Positions 10,030 to 20,164 of a stretch of 64,000 nucleotides of DNA are shown here, in pieces. The translations under genes and the position numbers were made by a program. The notes under the pieces are model-generated. The model searched no databases and was not told the origin of the DNA. It was given only the letters and a program-made list of their open reading frames with translations. The stretch's first letter is position 1, and the number at the start of each line of letters is the position of its first letter. Location: positions 12,312,596 through 12,376,595 of the forward strand of contig CM076192.1 in NCBI GenBank assembly GCA_038277395.1, read 5' to 3'. This DNA is from Dryocosmus kuriphilus (lineage: Eukaryota; Arthropoda; Insecta; Hymenoptera; Cynipidae).

Positions 10030-11200
10030 CGAGCCAGTCCGCGCTATTCCGAGCTAATGCGAAGTTTGTATCCGAGTGAATGCGAGGTATTCCGAGGCTC
10101 ATCCAAAGAAAGTTTTCAAACCGAATCAATCCGAATTTTCATTCCGAACGAATCCGAGGTTCACCCGAAGAAAGCTTCCAAACCGAATCAGTCCGAAGTT
10201 TCATTCCGAACATATCCGAGGCTCATCCGAAGAAAGTTTTCAAACCTAATCAATCCGAAGTTTCATTCCGAACGAATCCGAGGCTCACCCGAAGAAAGTT
10301 TTCAAACCGAATCAATCCGAACCTTTAATCCGAGGCTCATCCGAAGAAAATTTTCAAACCGAATCAATTCGAAGTTTCATTCCAAACGAATCCGAGGTTC
10401 ATCCGAAGAAAGTTTCCAAAACGAATCAATCCGAATTTTCATTCCGAACGAATCCGAGGCTCATCCGAAGAAAGTTTTCAAACCGAATCAATTCGAACCT
10501 TTAATCCGAATGAATCCGAGGCTCATCCGAAGAAAGTTTTTAAACCGAATCAATCCGACCTTTAATCCGAATGAATCCGAGGCTCATCCGAAGAAAGTTT
10601 TCAAACCGAATCAATCCGAACCTTTAATCCGAATGAGCCCGAGGCTCATCCGAAGAAAGTTTTCAAACCGAATCAATCCGAAGTTTCATTCCGAACGAAT
10701 CCGAGGCTCATCCGGAGAAAGTTTTCAAACCGAATCAATCCGAACCTTTAATCCGAATGAATCCGAGGCTCATCTGAAGAAAGTTTTCAAACTGAATCAA
10801 TCCGAAGTTTCATTCCGAACGAATCCGAGGTTCATCCGAAGAAAGTTTCCAAGCCGAATCAATCCAATGTTTCATTCCGAACAAATCCGAGGCTTATCCG
10901 AAGAAAGTTTTCAAACTGAATCAATCCGAAGTTTCATTCCAAACGATTCCGAGGTTCATCCGAAGAAAGTTTCCAAACCTAATCAATCCGAATTTTCATT
11001 TGAACGAATCCGAGGCTCATCCGAAGAAAGTTTTCAAACCAAATCGATCCGAATCTTTAATCCGAATGAATTTGAGGCTCATCCGAAGAAAGTTTTCAAA
11101 CCGAATCAATCCGAAGTTTCATTCCGAATGAATCCGAGGCTTATCCGAAGAAAGTTTTTAAATCGAATCTATCCAGATCATCAATCCGAATATAATCAAA
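10030..11200. repeat. 62-bp minisatellite, about 18 copies
   Basis: The unit contains GGCTCATCCGAAGAAAG, then ttttcaaaccgaatcaatccg, then one of two alternating ends (aagtttcattccgaacgaatc or aacctttaatccgaatgaatc). Spacing between units is 62 bp (for example 10581, 10643, 10705). Because 62 is not a multiple of three, the 391-codon open frame across the array (10057-11232) cycles through all three readings of the unit. This reads as a stop-free satellite rather than a conserved protein. The left flank (ccctgacgaaagtttcgga) resembles the terminal sequence of the 51.2-kb element. Confidence 0.9.
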
Positions 11201-11877
11201 AAATAATTTGCAATCCATCTCAATGTAAGTGAATCTGTTATTCATTTAAACAAAATTTTGAATTTATCGTATTTGTATCTGTAAATCGAAATATATCATA
11301 AATGAGTCCCAAGAATAATTCTGCTTCATAATAAAATGCTGACATAAGTTAATCCTAATTAATGTATGTAATAGAAGAAAAAATTGTTAGTTTTTGTTTT
11401 TACATGAATTTTAATTTATTCGTAATAAGAACATGATACTTTTGCAGTTCACTTCATCTCAAAAGGGTAAGTTATATCAATACTTTTTTTCGATCTAAAC
11501 TAAGATTTTTTGTAGTGTTTTTGTTTTAGATCAGTTGTAATATGAGGGAGATATCATGTAAGTTTCGTCCTTGCTAAACTGTTCCGTCTTATAGAAAGTT
11601 TAAAAAAAATTTTTTTTATTACATTTTTCAAAATATCAATTCTTTTTGAAACAAGAAGAGCTTTTTATATTAAAAAAGCTTAACTAATATATTCAATTAA
11701 TACAGCATTTAGAAATATCTTCAATTTTAGCATTTAGATAAAAAGTTTGAAAAAATTATGATTGATGCTATTCTGTTTTCGATCAATTTACCTTTTCGGT
11801 TTTTTCTGTGTCTTCTGCTTCTTCTCTTAAGTAAATCTGAATGGACTCGAAACCAGAAAAAATATTAATTATAACAC
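11201..11877. other. AT-rich non-coding stretch
   Basis: No ORF, repeat or motif is apparent. Confidence 0.6.
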
Positions 11878-12060
11878 TTCCCTACCGGAAAAAAAGACGA
11901 TTCTAGATTCATTCTAGATTCCTGTTCCTCTAGCCAACGTCTAGGAGAATTTTATGACGGTCGCCTCATCTAGGGTTCATCTAGAGTTCATCTAGTGGCG
12001 TCTAGGAGAATTTTATGGCGGTCGCCTCATCTAGGGATCGTCTAGAGTTCATCTAGTGGC
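11878..12060. mobile_element. CTAG-rich terminal repeat element (one end)
   Basis: It begins CCCTACCGGAAAAAAAGACG. The same end, with one base difference, occurs in reverse at about 45008-45036. Inside is a tandem duplication of about 59 bp (11938-11996 and 11997-12055) rich in tctag. The other terminus was not found, so this is a partial or one-ended copy of a DNA-transposon-like family. Confidence 0.55.
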
Positions 12061-12357
12061 AGCTAACAAATTTTACCTGAACCCAGGTATCCCGCTAGCG
12101 ACCAAAATATTTATTAGTCTCAATTGTGCACTAAGTGCGACCTGATGCTTCTTTTATTTTCTGGAATAAAGGAGCTCAGCTTCAGGTCCCTTCCGATATT
12201 AAAAGTAATATTACAGTAACACAAATATTTACTTAGAGTTAACTGTTTATTTTTAATTTGAAATCTGTTGTCCAATGGAAAATCATAGCTAGTATAAATA
12301 TTTTGGAGAAAATAAAAAAAATTTCGGAAAATCTAATTTTTAATGACACTTCATAAA

Positions 12358-12390
12358 ATAGTAATAGTAATAATAATAATAATAATAATA

Positions 12391-12438
<48 letters not shown>

Positions 12439-12440
12439 TC
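12358..12440. repeat. AAT and AT microsatellite
   Basis: An (AAT)n tract runs into an (AT)n tract of about 45 bases. The minus-strand ORF over it (YIYIYI then LLLLLL) is an artefact. Confidence 0.95.
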
Positions 12441-12929
12441 ATATATAAATAAAAAATTAATTTTTAATATTTTATAATTTAATTATTACATATTGTTATA
12501 TGTACACGGAAAGAAATATGTTGTATTTTTCGCTAAAAATCCGAGAGATTTTTACTATTTTAAATAGTAAAAAGGTGACACATAGCAGTTTGTAGCAAAA
12601 TTTATTATTCTATGCATGCATTATTTATCATGATCGAAAAGTTCTTCATATCACCCTTAACGATAAGACTTGCTATTTCACATGGTAAATTCAACCTCTT
12701 TATAGTAGTGGGTATGACGACGCTTTATACCTGCTGGTACCGGAACTAGTAGGCCTATGTGCTATGCCACATGGTAAATTTGCCGATGTTAAACTAGAAA
12801 GCTGACGCTGCCAGATACCTGTGAACGCCACAAAGCGTAGCTTTTCGTCCTATGCTACATGGTAAAATCGACTCGTTTAAACTAGTATTTATTTAATACA
12901 ATCGCAATACTGTTCACCATATTACCGTC

Positions 12930-13893
12930 TACACGCAAAAAAGTAAATGGCACAATGTAATTCGAAATCAGAGCAAAGAGTGCTATTTTTGAAATGGCTG
13001 ATTTGAACTCTGAAAAGTCATTTAGCAGCTTTTACTATTTCTGAAAAAAAAGCGATTCAGAATAAAAGAGTACTACTTCAAATGGTAAAATTCACAACGT
13101 AATTTCGAATCCCGGCCGGGTTGCCCTGCTTGTATCCGGAATCCGGCCAGGCTATACACGGTCGCATCCCGGATACAAATAGTCGGGATCCGACCGGTTT
13201 TTAACAATGTAATATAACGAAAAATTTACAAAAAAAAAATTGTTTTTAATATAATCACTGCACTTAATTTATGTTTCAAATTACACAATCACGTGCACGG
13301 TCTCTTACACATATAATCGCACGCCCAAACGCTTCGGAAAATGGCACTCGCTGGGGATTCGAACTCCCGACCTAACCATCCTAACCTAATACGCACGCAC
13401 TAACCGACTGATCTATTTAACCGCTTGCACTTTGTGGACAAAATCTCAGCCAAGCTTTTTCGCTGAAATACCATTTTACTATTTCTAAATGGTACTTTTT
13501 GACTCGTCTTCGAGTTGACCCTTACTATTTAAAACTAACGCCGGAGAGTACGATCTTCAAATGGTAATTTTTGACATTCCGTTTAGTCAAAACCGCTAAG
13601 AAATGTAGTTTTTATTACTTGACATATTTCGTTACTTTATGTAAATGGTATTTTCAGCTATTTTATTGGCTTAGAATTATGATTTAAATAGTAATCTTGA
13701 GAAAGTGTCAAAAAATCAAAATGCAAATTGTATTTTAAGCTACTTTTTTTGTCGCAAGTTATCATTTATATAGTAATCACGAGTAAGTGGCAAAAATTTA
13801 AAATAAAAATAGTAATTTTTAACACTTATATTGATTTTCGCAACAAAAATAGTAATTACTGCCATTTACTCAAACACTCTTTTTTCCGTGTAT
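12930..13893. mobile_element. nested TIR element sharing the same end motif
   Basis: Inside the 12.5-14.7 kb element, tacacgcaaaaaagtaaatgg near 12930 is mirrored by ccatttactcaaacactc and ttttttccgtgta near 13860-13893. The outer bases are close to those of the host element (CACGG/CACGC), so the two appear related and nested. It carries a tRNA-derived SINE near 13340. Confidence 0.55.
13285..13430 (-). mobile_element. tRNA-derived SINE
   Basis: On the minus strand, an A-box-like TAGATCAGTCGG (13404-13415) and a perfect B box GTTCGAATCC (13355-13364) lie about 40 bases apart, as in a tRNA gene. The cloverleaf stems are not complete, and the 3' part continues into ATAATCGCACGC-type sequence shared with a second copy at 17.5 kb. 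This indicates a SINE head rather than a functional tRNA. Confidence 0.6.
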
Positions 13894-14717
13894 GCCGCAT
13901 TAGCTGCTGCTCCCCTATATCTACTTCTTCGCAATGTAATTAAACCCATCAGCTACTCTTTTCATGTGTGTAATCGTGCCCTTTTTAAATTCCTTCCAAA
14001 CTAAACTTTTGAAACTTAAAATAGCAGCAAAGCCAAAAACTAACACAACAATGTCACCAGGCGTGCAGTGTACACTATGGACCCTGGAAGAAATTACTAT
14101 GTGGCACAGTGAACATAGCATACCGCGTGGTATAGTTTACTATGTGGAGTAGCACAATTTGTTATTATACCTTAGCTTCAAATACTCTGACAACTGTTAA
14201 TTTTTCCAATTAATTCAAGTATGAATTACTAAAGTAGTGGTAATTGGCGCTATGCATGTCTATTATTATTACTTTGTGAGATTAGCGCAAAGTACTTTCA
14301 TCACAAAGACATATTTGCCTTATGATGTAGTATTATATCCTTGTCCAGGTAACAATTATTACTCTATAGGCTATCATTTTCCGCTCTCACATCTCATATT
14401 TAATACTAATGTACATAAAATATTTTGCTCTTCATTCATAATAAGGCAAAAAGAACTACATCAGCATAGAATAAAATACATATGCACCTCTTAAAATATC
14501 ACACAACTCTTAGTATATACAATTATGAAAAGTATTTATATTAATCATTTAAAGAAATGATTATTTTTACCATGCAGAAATAGCTTTAAGTCCTAGTTAA
14601 ATACCATTTTTTGTCATAGTTTTCTACTACTATTACTATTCACCTAGTTAATGCCCGTTTTTACTATGTAACCAAGTACTTTTTACTCGGATTTCAAAAA
14701 CCATTTCTTTCCGTGTA

Positions 14718-15719
14718 TTAACTACTGATTAATGAACCATATTTGATAATATTAAGATCATATCAACTTGCCTTAAAACACTTGTATAGTATATATACCT
14801 ATACTTAGGTATTTTTCAATAACTTTATGCAATGCTTGAAACTTTTAAAAACATTTTCAATACTGATAAGTAGTATTATTAAGCCGTTTTCGACATTCGC
14901 TTAAATGCTCATAAGTTTCATGAAACAAAGTATAAATATTTGTTCCCAAAATACCAGAATTACACAAAAACTATAAAAAATTGTAACAACTTTCAGCATA
15001 AGTTGAATAATTTCCATGAAAATTCATCTTTAAAATGTGCTGGCTCTAGTTTATAAATAAAATGTATCATGCTTTCTCGTATTTTGAAGTAAAAATGATA
15101 CACTTTGTTTTTATAAAAATTATAAGCATTTTAGCAAATGTTAAGAAACAGCCGAAACAATTATTAAATGGACAATAATCTATTCATAAATGTCACAAAA
15201 TGCCAAAATTACTGTAACATTTTTAGGCTCTATTTATTGATAATAGTAGATTCCACTTTTTGAATGTACCGTTCAAGTAAGGGAGACCTCTGCCGGGATT
15301 CCAGAAAGACTTCTTGTACGATACGCCTGTTGGCAATTACAGTTTTCTGTTGCTTTATTTGACCTAAGTTAAGAGTGACCTCTAGTGACGAAGTATTAAA
15401 GTATCGTGATGGCGCTGCAAGTTGTAGGTAATTCGATTATTTTAATAAATTGAATTAATTTGATTAAATTCAAATTAATTAAAAAGTAATTATGAATTTT
15501 GATTAAAGATTTTATTAATAATACTTGAAACTATTTATGCACTTTGTTATTCAGTATACACCATGTGTAACTCTTGGGGGTTAGGACAACTTTTAGGGGA
15601 TGAAAGGGGATTATGCGTGGTTTGGCGCTAAAACGTAACACCTACTCTTTCGCTGCCGTGAGACTTTTTACTCCCAAGGAACCTAGCTTCATTTTTTTTC
15701 ACACTTTTTTTGCGTGTGG
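14718..15719. other. AT-rich non-coding stretch
   Basis: No gene is visible. A slightly GC-richer stretch near 15270-15430 shows no ORF or repeat I can name. Confidence 0.5.
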
Positions 15720-16760
15720 GTTCATTTAGGGGGTTAAAAGAGGGGGTGAATTTGATTAAAATCAGTTTTTTTCGAAATAACTCTTCAGAAAGAAATCGTA
15801 AAGTTGTATATTGAGATGAAAAGTTGTAGATCTCAAAAAGACGCGTCGATTTTGTATAGCAGTATCCCCCTTAAAAAATTTCTTCACCCTTAAAAAGAAG
15901 TAGAAATATTGAATTTGAAAAAAAAACATAAATAAATAAGAGTGCATTTTACGGCTATAGTTTAAATCTACGAAATGTAAAGATAATTATTCTCTACATT
16001 TTTGTTCTCGGACACAATGCCTGATTTTTACTTTTTTCCACCCCTACGAGGGGTTGAATATTCAAAATCGAATTCCGGGGAAACTATTCATTTTTTGCAT
16101 GGCAAAATGAGAAGTTTTTTGTAGCTTCAACTTTTAGCAACATTTTTTCTCATAGGTTTAAGAGCCCTTATGTTGCCATTTTGGGGTGAAAAATTGGTGA
16201 GAGCATTGAAAAAATCAGTTTTTTCTAATTTTCTCTTTGGGAAATTTTTTTTCGAGTTCGATTAAGTGAGAAATTTTTACAACTCAAAAATATGCGTAGA
16301 TTGGGGATAATACCATCTCCCTTAAAAAATACTGCAATCCTTAAAAAAAGTACATGAAAAAAATTATTTTCATTAAATAACTCATAAACTGTTCATTTCT
16401 CATGTAGTTTTTATGTTTATATGTTGGGATTATCATTATTTACATTTTATTTTATACATACCATCCCTTACTTTTGCTCTGTTTTTCATCCCCTATTCAA
16501 AATAAATTTTCTTTTTGTTATGTAGTGAAATTTACATAGATACAAAAAAATTTCGTTGAATAAAATTTGTTCCACGTACCTTCCCCTACAATCAAATCCT
16601 CTTGCATTTTTCTCTCAGACCCACCCTTGGGATAAAAAAAGGGGATGAATATTTTGTGCGGTTTTTTCGAAACAAGATTTTTGGAATTAATTTCAAAAAC
16701 ACAAATTCCATTTCGCTATCACCTGAAATTAACCCCTATCCTGCTTTCATCATATCAGAC
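15720..16760. repeat. left arm of a long inverted repeat
   Basis: Phrases such as catcccctattcaaaataaa, atttacattttattttatac and accatctcccttaaaaaatac recur in reverse at 19080-19735. Within the arm, a block near 15770-15870 and another near 16200-16350 are diverged duplicates of each other (gaaatttttNcaactcaaaaa type). Arms are several hundred bases long with moderate divergence. No coding capacity. Confidence 0.7.
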
Positions 16761-16863
16761 TATTATTAATTACTATTTCTTATTAATTAATACTTTTATT
16801 TTTTACATTTCTTTCTTATTTATTAATCAATATTTCCTTATCAGTGCCATGATAAGGCGCTAT

Positions 16864-16878
16864 GGGGGGGGGGGGGGG
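16864..16878. repeat. G15 homopolymer
   Basis: Fifteen consecutive G bases in an otherwise AT-rich region. It is the longest G run in the window and is prone to length variation. Confidence 0.95.
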
Positions 16879-17099
16879 CGATCGTATAATGTCCCTAATA
16901 CCTGAAAATAAAAATTCGTCCAGCTCTTTACACCTGCACCATAAAAATTGTGATCGAGATGATTTAAGACTCTTTTTCACACCACCCAAGAGGTCAAGTC
17001 TTTGGCGCATTTTTTTTAACGTGGTTTCCCCAGTAGGTCTAATCCACGATGTTAAGAAGATCGGTGTCTATTAAGGTCATTCTTCCTCTCCCCCATTCA

Positions 17100-17310
17100 G
17101 AATTTTACAACTGGTCCAACAACGGTCCAGCATCGGTTGCCGTTTGTCGACTGTCGGTAGCCGACTGCTGGTCAAGGGTTGGGGATGATAACGTGGAAAA
17201 TCATTGGCCCAATGTTGGCAACCGATATAACGGCACCAACATTGGGCCACTATTGGTAACCGATATAACGTTTGCCAGCATTGGGCCACCGTTGACAACC
17301 AATGTAACCT
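17100..17310. repeat. diverged CCAATRTTGG-type repeat block
   Basis: Short phrases ggcccaatgttggcaaccgatataacg and variants occur three times within 120 bases. They resemble the ccaatactggcccgatgttggc phrase of the 82-bp satellite at 18.0-18.8 kb and are probably an older part of the same repeat. Confidence 0.55.
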
Positions 17311-17494
17311 ACCTATTATAGAGAATCTTAAATAATTAAGAATGAAGTGTATATTTATGGGAAAAACAAGAATCCCTAATTCCACATCCTAGTTTTTAGG
17401 CTTGGGCTAAAAAAAATATATTTCATGTTATTATTATTTTAATACTCTATTCTGTTAACATATTTAAGTAAACAATTATTCACTATTTAATGTA

Positions 17495-17660
17495 CACAAT
17501 CACTTATTTACATTTACACTAATTATAATCGCACGCTCTTAAAATTTTTTTATTCGCATCGGGATCGAACACCCCCTCATTCGCATTCCTAATTCCTACT
17601 CCTAACCTTCCTAACGCCTAAAGCCTTACGGCTAACTTAACATGGCTTACACGGGAAAAA
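17495..17660 (-). mobile_element. second tRNA-derived SINE copy
   Basis: On the minus strand, a B-box-like GTTCGATCCC (17571-17580) lies downstream of an A-box-like TAGCCGTAAGGC (17623-17634). The 3' flank has ATAATCGCACGC and cacaatcac as at 13.28-13.33 kb, so the two are copies of one SINE family, diverged. Confidence 0.5.
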
Positions 17661-18004
17661 ATCGAACAAATAAGGTACTGCTGCAAGGCCGTTTGACAAA
17701 TGTTTATGACCCATTTCATCAAAAATTTCGGCTTTAGAGATTTGAATAATTTATGGGTTCAAAATTTCTCCTTTTGTAATGAAAGAATGCTTTTTTAAGT
17801 ATAAAATTATGAAATTTTTATGTATTTGTAAATTTAATTATAATTCAAAAAATTCATTATTCTCAACATTACAAAACTACACAAATGTTAAATTCACAAA
17901 TTTATACAGTTCTTGAAATTTAAAATATTTGAAATTACAAAATTTCCTAAGTTATAAAACACCCGAAAAAAGAAATTCGGTGTAATAATATTATATAATA
18001 TGCT

Positions 18005-18790
18005 CAGTCTGACAATCGAGCAAGCGTTGGTCCGTCTTCTATGCCAAAAAAGATCCAATGTTGGCTGCCAGCTCTGTCTCGATACTCGCTCTGAAAGTCA
18101 CACAAGCATTGGTCCATTTGGTATGCCAATATTGGCCCGATTTTGGCTGCCATATCTGGCTTGATACTCGCTCTGACAGTCGGGCAAGCGTTGGTCTATT
18201 TGGTATGCCAATACTGGCCTAATGTTGGCTGCCAGATCTGTCTTGATACTCTCTCTGACAGTCGGGCAAGCGTTGGGCCATGTGGTATGCCAATACTGGC
18301 CTAATGTTGGCTGACAGCTCTGTCTCGATACTCGCTCTGAAAGTCGCACAAGCATTGGTCCATTTGGTATGCCAATACTGGCCCGATGTTGGCTGCCATA
18401 TCTGGCTTGATGCTCGCTCTGACAGTCGGGCAAGCGTTGGACCATGAGGTATGCCAATACTGGCCTAATGTTGGCTACCAGCTCTGTCTCGATACTCGCT
18501 CTGAAAGTCGGACAAGCATTGGTCCATTTGGTATGCCAATACTGGCCCGATGTTGGCTGCCATATCTGGCTTGATGCTCGCTCTGACAGTCGGGCAAGCG
18601 TTGGACCATGTGGTATGCCAATACTGGCCTAATGTTGGCTGCCAGCTCTGTCTCGATACTCGCTCTGAAAGTCGCACAAGCATTGGTCCATTTGGTATGC
18701 CAATACTGGCCCGATGTTGGCTGCCATATCTGGCTTGATGCTCGCTCTGACAGTTGGACAAGCTTTGGACCATTTGTCCTGCCGATATTG
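18005..18790. repeat. 82-bp dimeric satellite array
   Basis: The marker ggtatgccaata recurs at exactly 82-bp steps (18120, 18202, 18284, 18366, 18448, 18530, 18612, 18694). Two monomer types mostly alternate, one ending gcccgatgttggctgccatatctggc and the other gcctaatgttggctgccagctctgtc, giving a 164-bp higher-order unit. ORFs of 119-126 codons on the minus strand are artefacts of a stop-poor repeat. Confidence 0.95.
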
Positions 18791-18839
18791 GCTCAAATCC
18801 GGCTGACATCCGTCGTATACCGAGGGTGGGCCAATATTC

Positions 18840-19080
18840 GTCCAATTGTTACGATCGGCTGACCACTGGCAATTTCTGACTGGGCCTCTTTCTCTTTAGC
18901 TCGGTTCTTTCTGAACTGTTCGATTGTTGTGCACTTGCAGAATGCAGTTCCTGGGATAATTCTTGCTCTTCGTTAAACAAGCAGATGTCCGGAGTGCATT
19001 CCACTTCTTCGTCATTTTGTTCTTAACCTGTTCAGGCTCATTGAAGTCATCGTCATTTTCATCGTTGTTGAAAGACGACA
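18840..19080 (-). other. possible coding remnant
   Basis: One minus-strand frame is open from about 19030 to a TAA near 18850 and reads ECTPDICLFNEEQELSQELH and then a basic KRKRPSQK. It is hydrophilic and compositionally protein-like but has no recognised domain. It may be an exon scrap carried inside the inverted-repeat composite. Confidence 0.25.
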
Positions 19081-19750
19081 AAAGAAGCGGGGGGACGAAA
19101 ACATGATAGGACTTAATTGCAGGTGATGGGGAATTGGAATTTGAGTTTTTGAAATTACATCCAAAAACCTTATTTCGAAAAAACCAATAACAAAAAGAAA
19201 ATTTATTTTGATTAGGGGATGAAAACAGAGCAAAAGTGAGGGGTGGTATGTATAAAATAAAATGTAAATAATGATAATCCCTACATATAAACATAAAAAC
19301 TGCCTGATAAATGAACGGTTTACAAATTATTAAATGAAAATCGTTTTTTTTCATTTTTAAATTTTTTTTTAAGGGTTGCAGTATTTTTTAAGGGGGATGG
19401 TATTATACTCAATCGGTTTACAAATTATTAAATGAAAATCTTTTTTTTCATTTTAAAACTTTTTTTTAAGGGTTGCAGTATTTTTTAAGGGGGATGGTAT
19501 TATACTCAATCGACGCGTATTTTTCAGATCTACAACTTTCTCACTTAGTTGAACTCGAAAAAAAAGTTCCTTAAAGAGAAAATTATAAAAAACTGGTTTT
19601 TTCAAATCTCTCCCCTCTTTTTCACCCCAAAATGGCAACATAACGACCCTTGAACCCATAAGAAAAAATGTAGCAGGGGTGAAAAAACATAGAAATCGGG
19701 GGTTGTGCCCGAGAACAAAAATGCTCAAATGAGAACCTGAAACTTTTGTT
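19080..19750. repeat. right arm of the long inverted repeat
   Basis: Reverse complement of the 15.7-16.8 kb arm, for example gtatgtataaaataaaatgt and accccaaaatggcaacataa. It contains a local tandem duplication of about 89 bp (about 19310-19400 and 19400-19505; aagggttgcagtattttttaa occurs twice). Confidence 0.7.
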
Positions 19751-20164
19751 TTAAATCTATCTTACCGAAAACTGAAGGAAATCAGTATGGAGCCCTTCGG
19801 AACGATTTTTTAAAATTGCTTTTCGCTTTGAGTAAAAGCACGGGCTACGGCGCGTAACTAAAAAAGAGGTTCCCAACGGTTCCATGATGATTTTCTTTAT
19901 TTTTCGGTACAAAAGATGTTTTAAAAAAGGTTACCTTTTGAACTTGTAAAAAAACTGCTAGAGTAATTTTCTTCACGGATTCTTAGTCTACGATTAAATT
20001 ATTATGAGAAACACCCAAAGTTATTTGAAGGAATGAAAAAAATTCTAAAAATGTCAGATGGTGTTATTACTGTATCTCTAATATGTTCGGTAATCTAGAA
20101 ATGTACCTTTCTGGTGTACGGTTTTGTTTATTCATTTCAACGTGCACACAAGTTCCAATGAGAT

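Larger units (their letters stand above)
12503..14717. mobile_element. 2.2-kb TIR element without coding capacity
   Basis: It starts TACACGGAAAGAAAT (12503) and ends with the exact complement (14703-14717). The sub-terminal regions also match in inverted orientation (aaaatccgag near 12535 against ctcggattt near 14687). The body is studded with ttactattt/aaatagtaa and accatgt/acatggta motifs. Three spaced copies of ctatgNcacatggtaaa-like sequence lie at about 12670, 12765 and 12855. There is no transposase; it is a non-autonomous DNA transposon of unknown superfamily. Confidence 0.7.

Noticed and set aside
10057..11232. 391-codon ORF as a real repetitive protein gene
   Set aside because: The repeat period is 62 bp, so the same DNA is read in three frames in turn. 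A selected protein repeat would be a multiple of three.
13285..13430. Functional tRNA gene
   Set aside because: A and B boxes are present, but acceptor and anticodon stems do not form and a shared non-tRNA tail follows; better explained as a SINE.
18098..18845. 119- and 126-codon ORFs over the 82-bp array
   Set aside because: They follow the satellite and shift frame with each monomer; there is no start context or domain.
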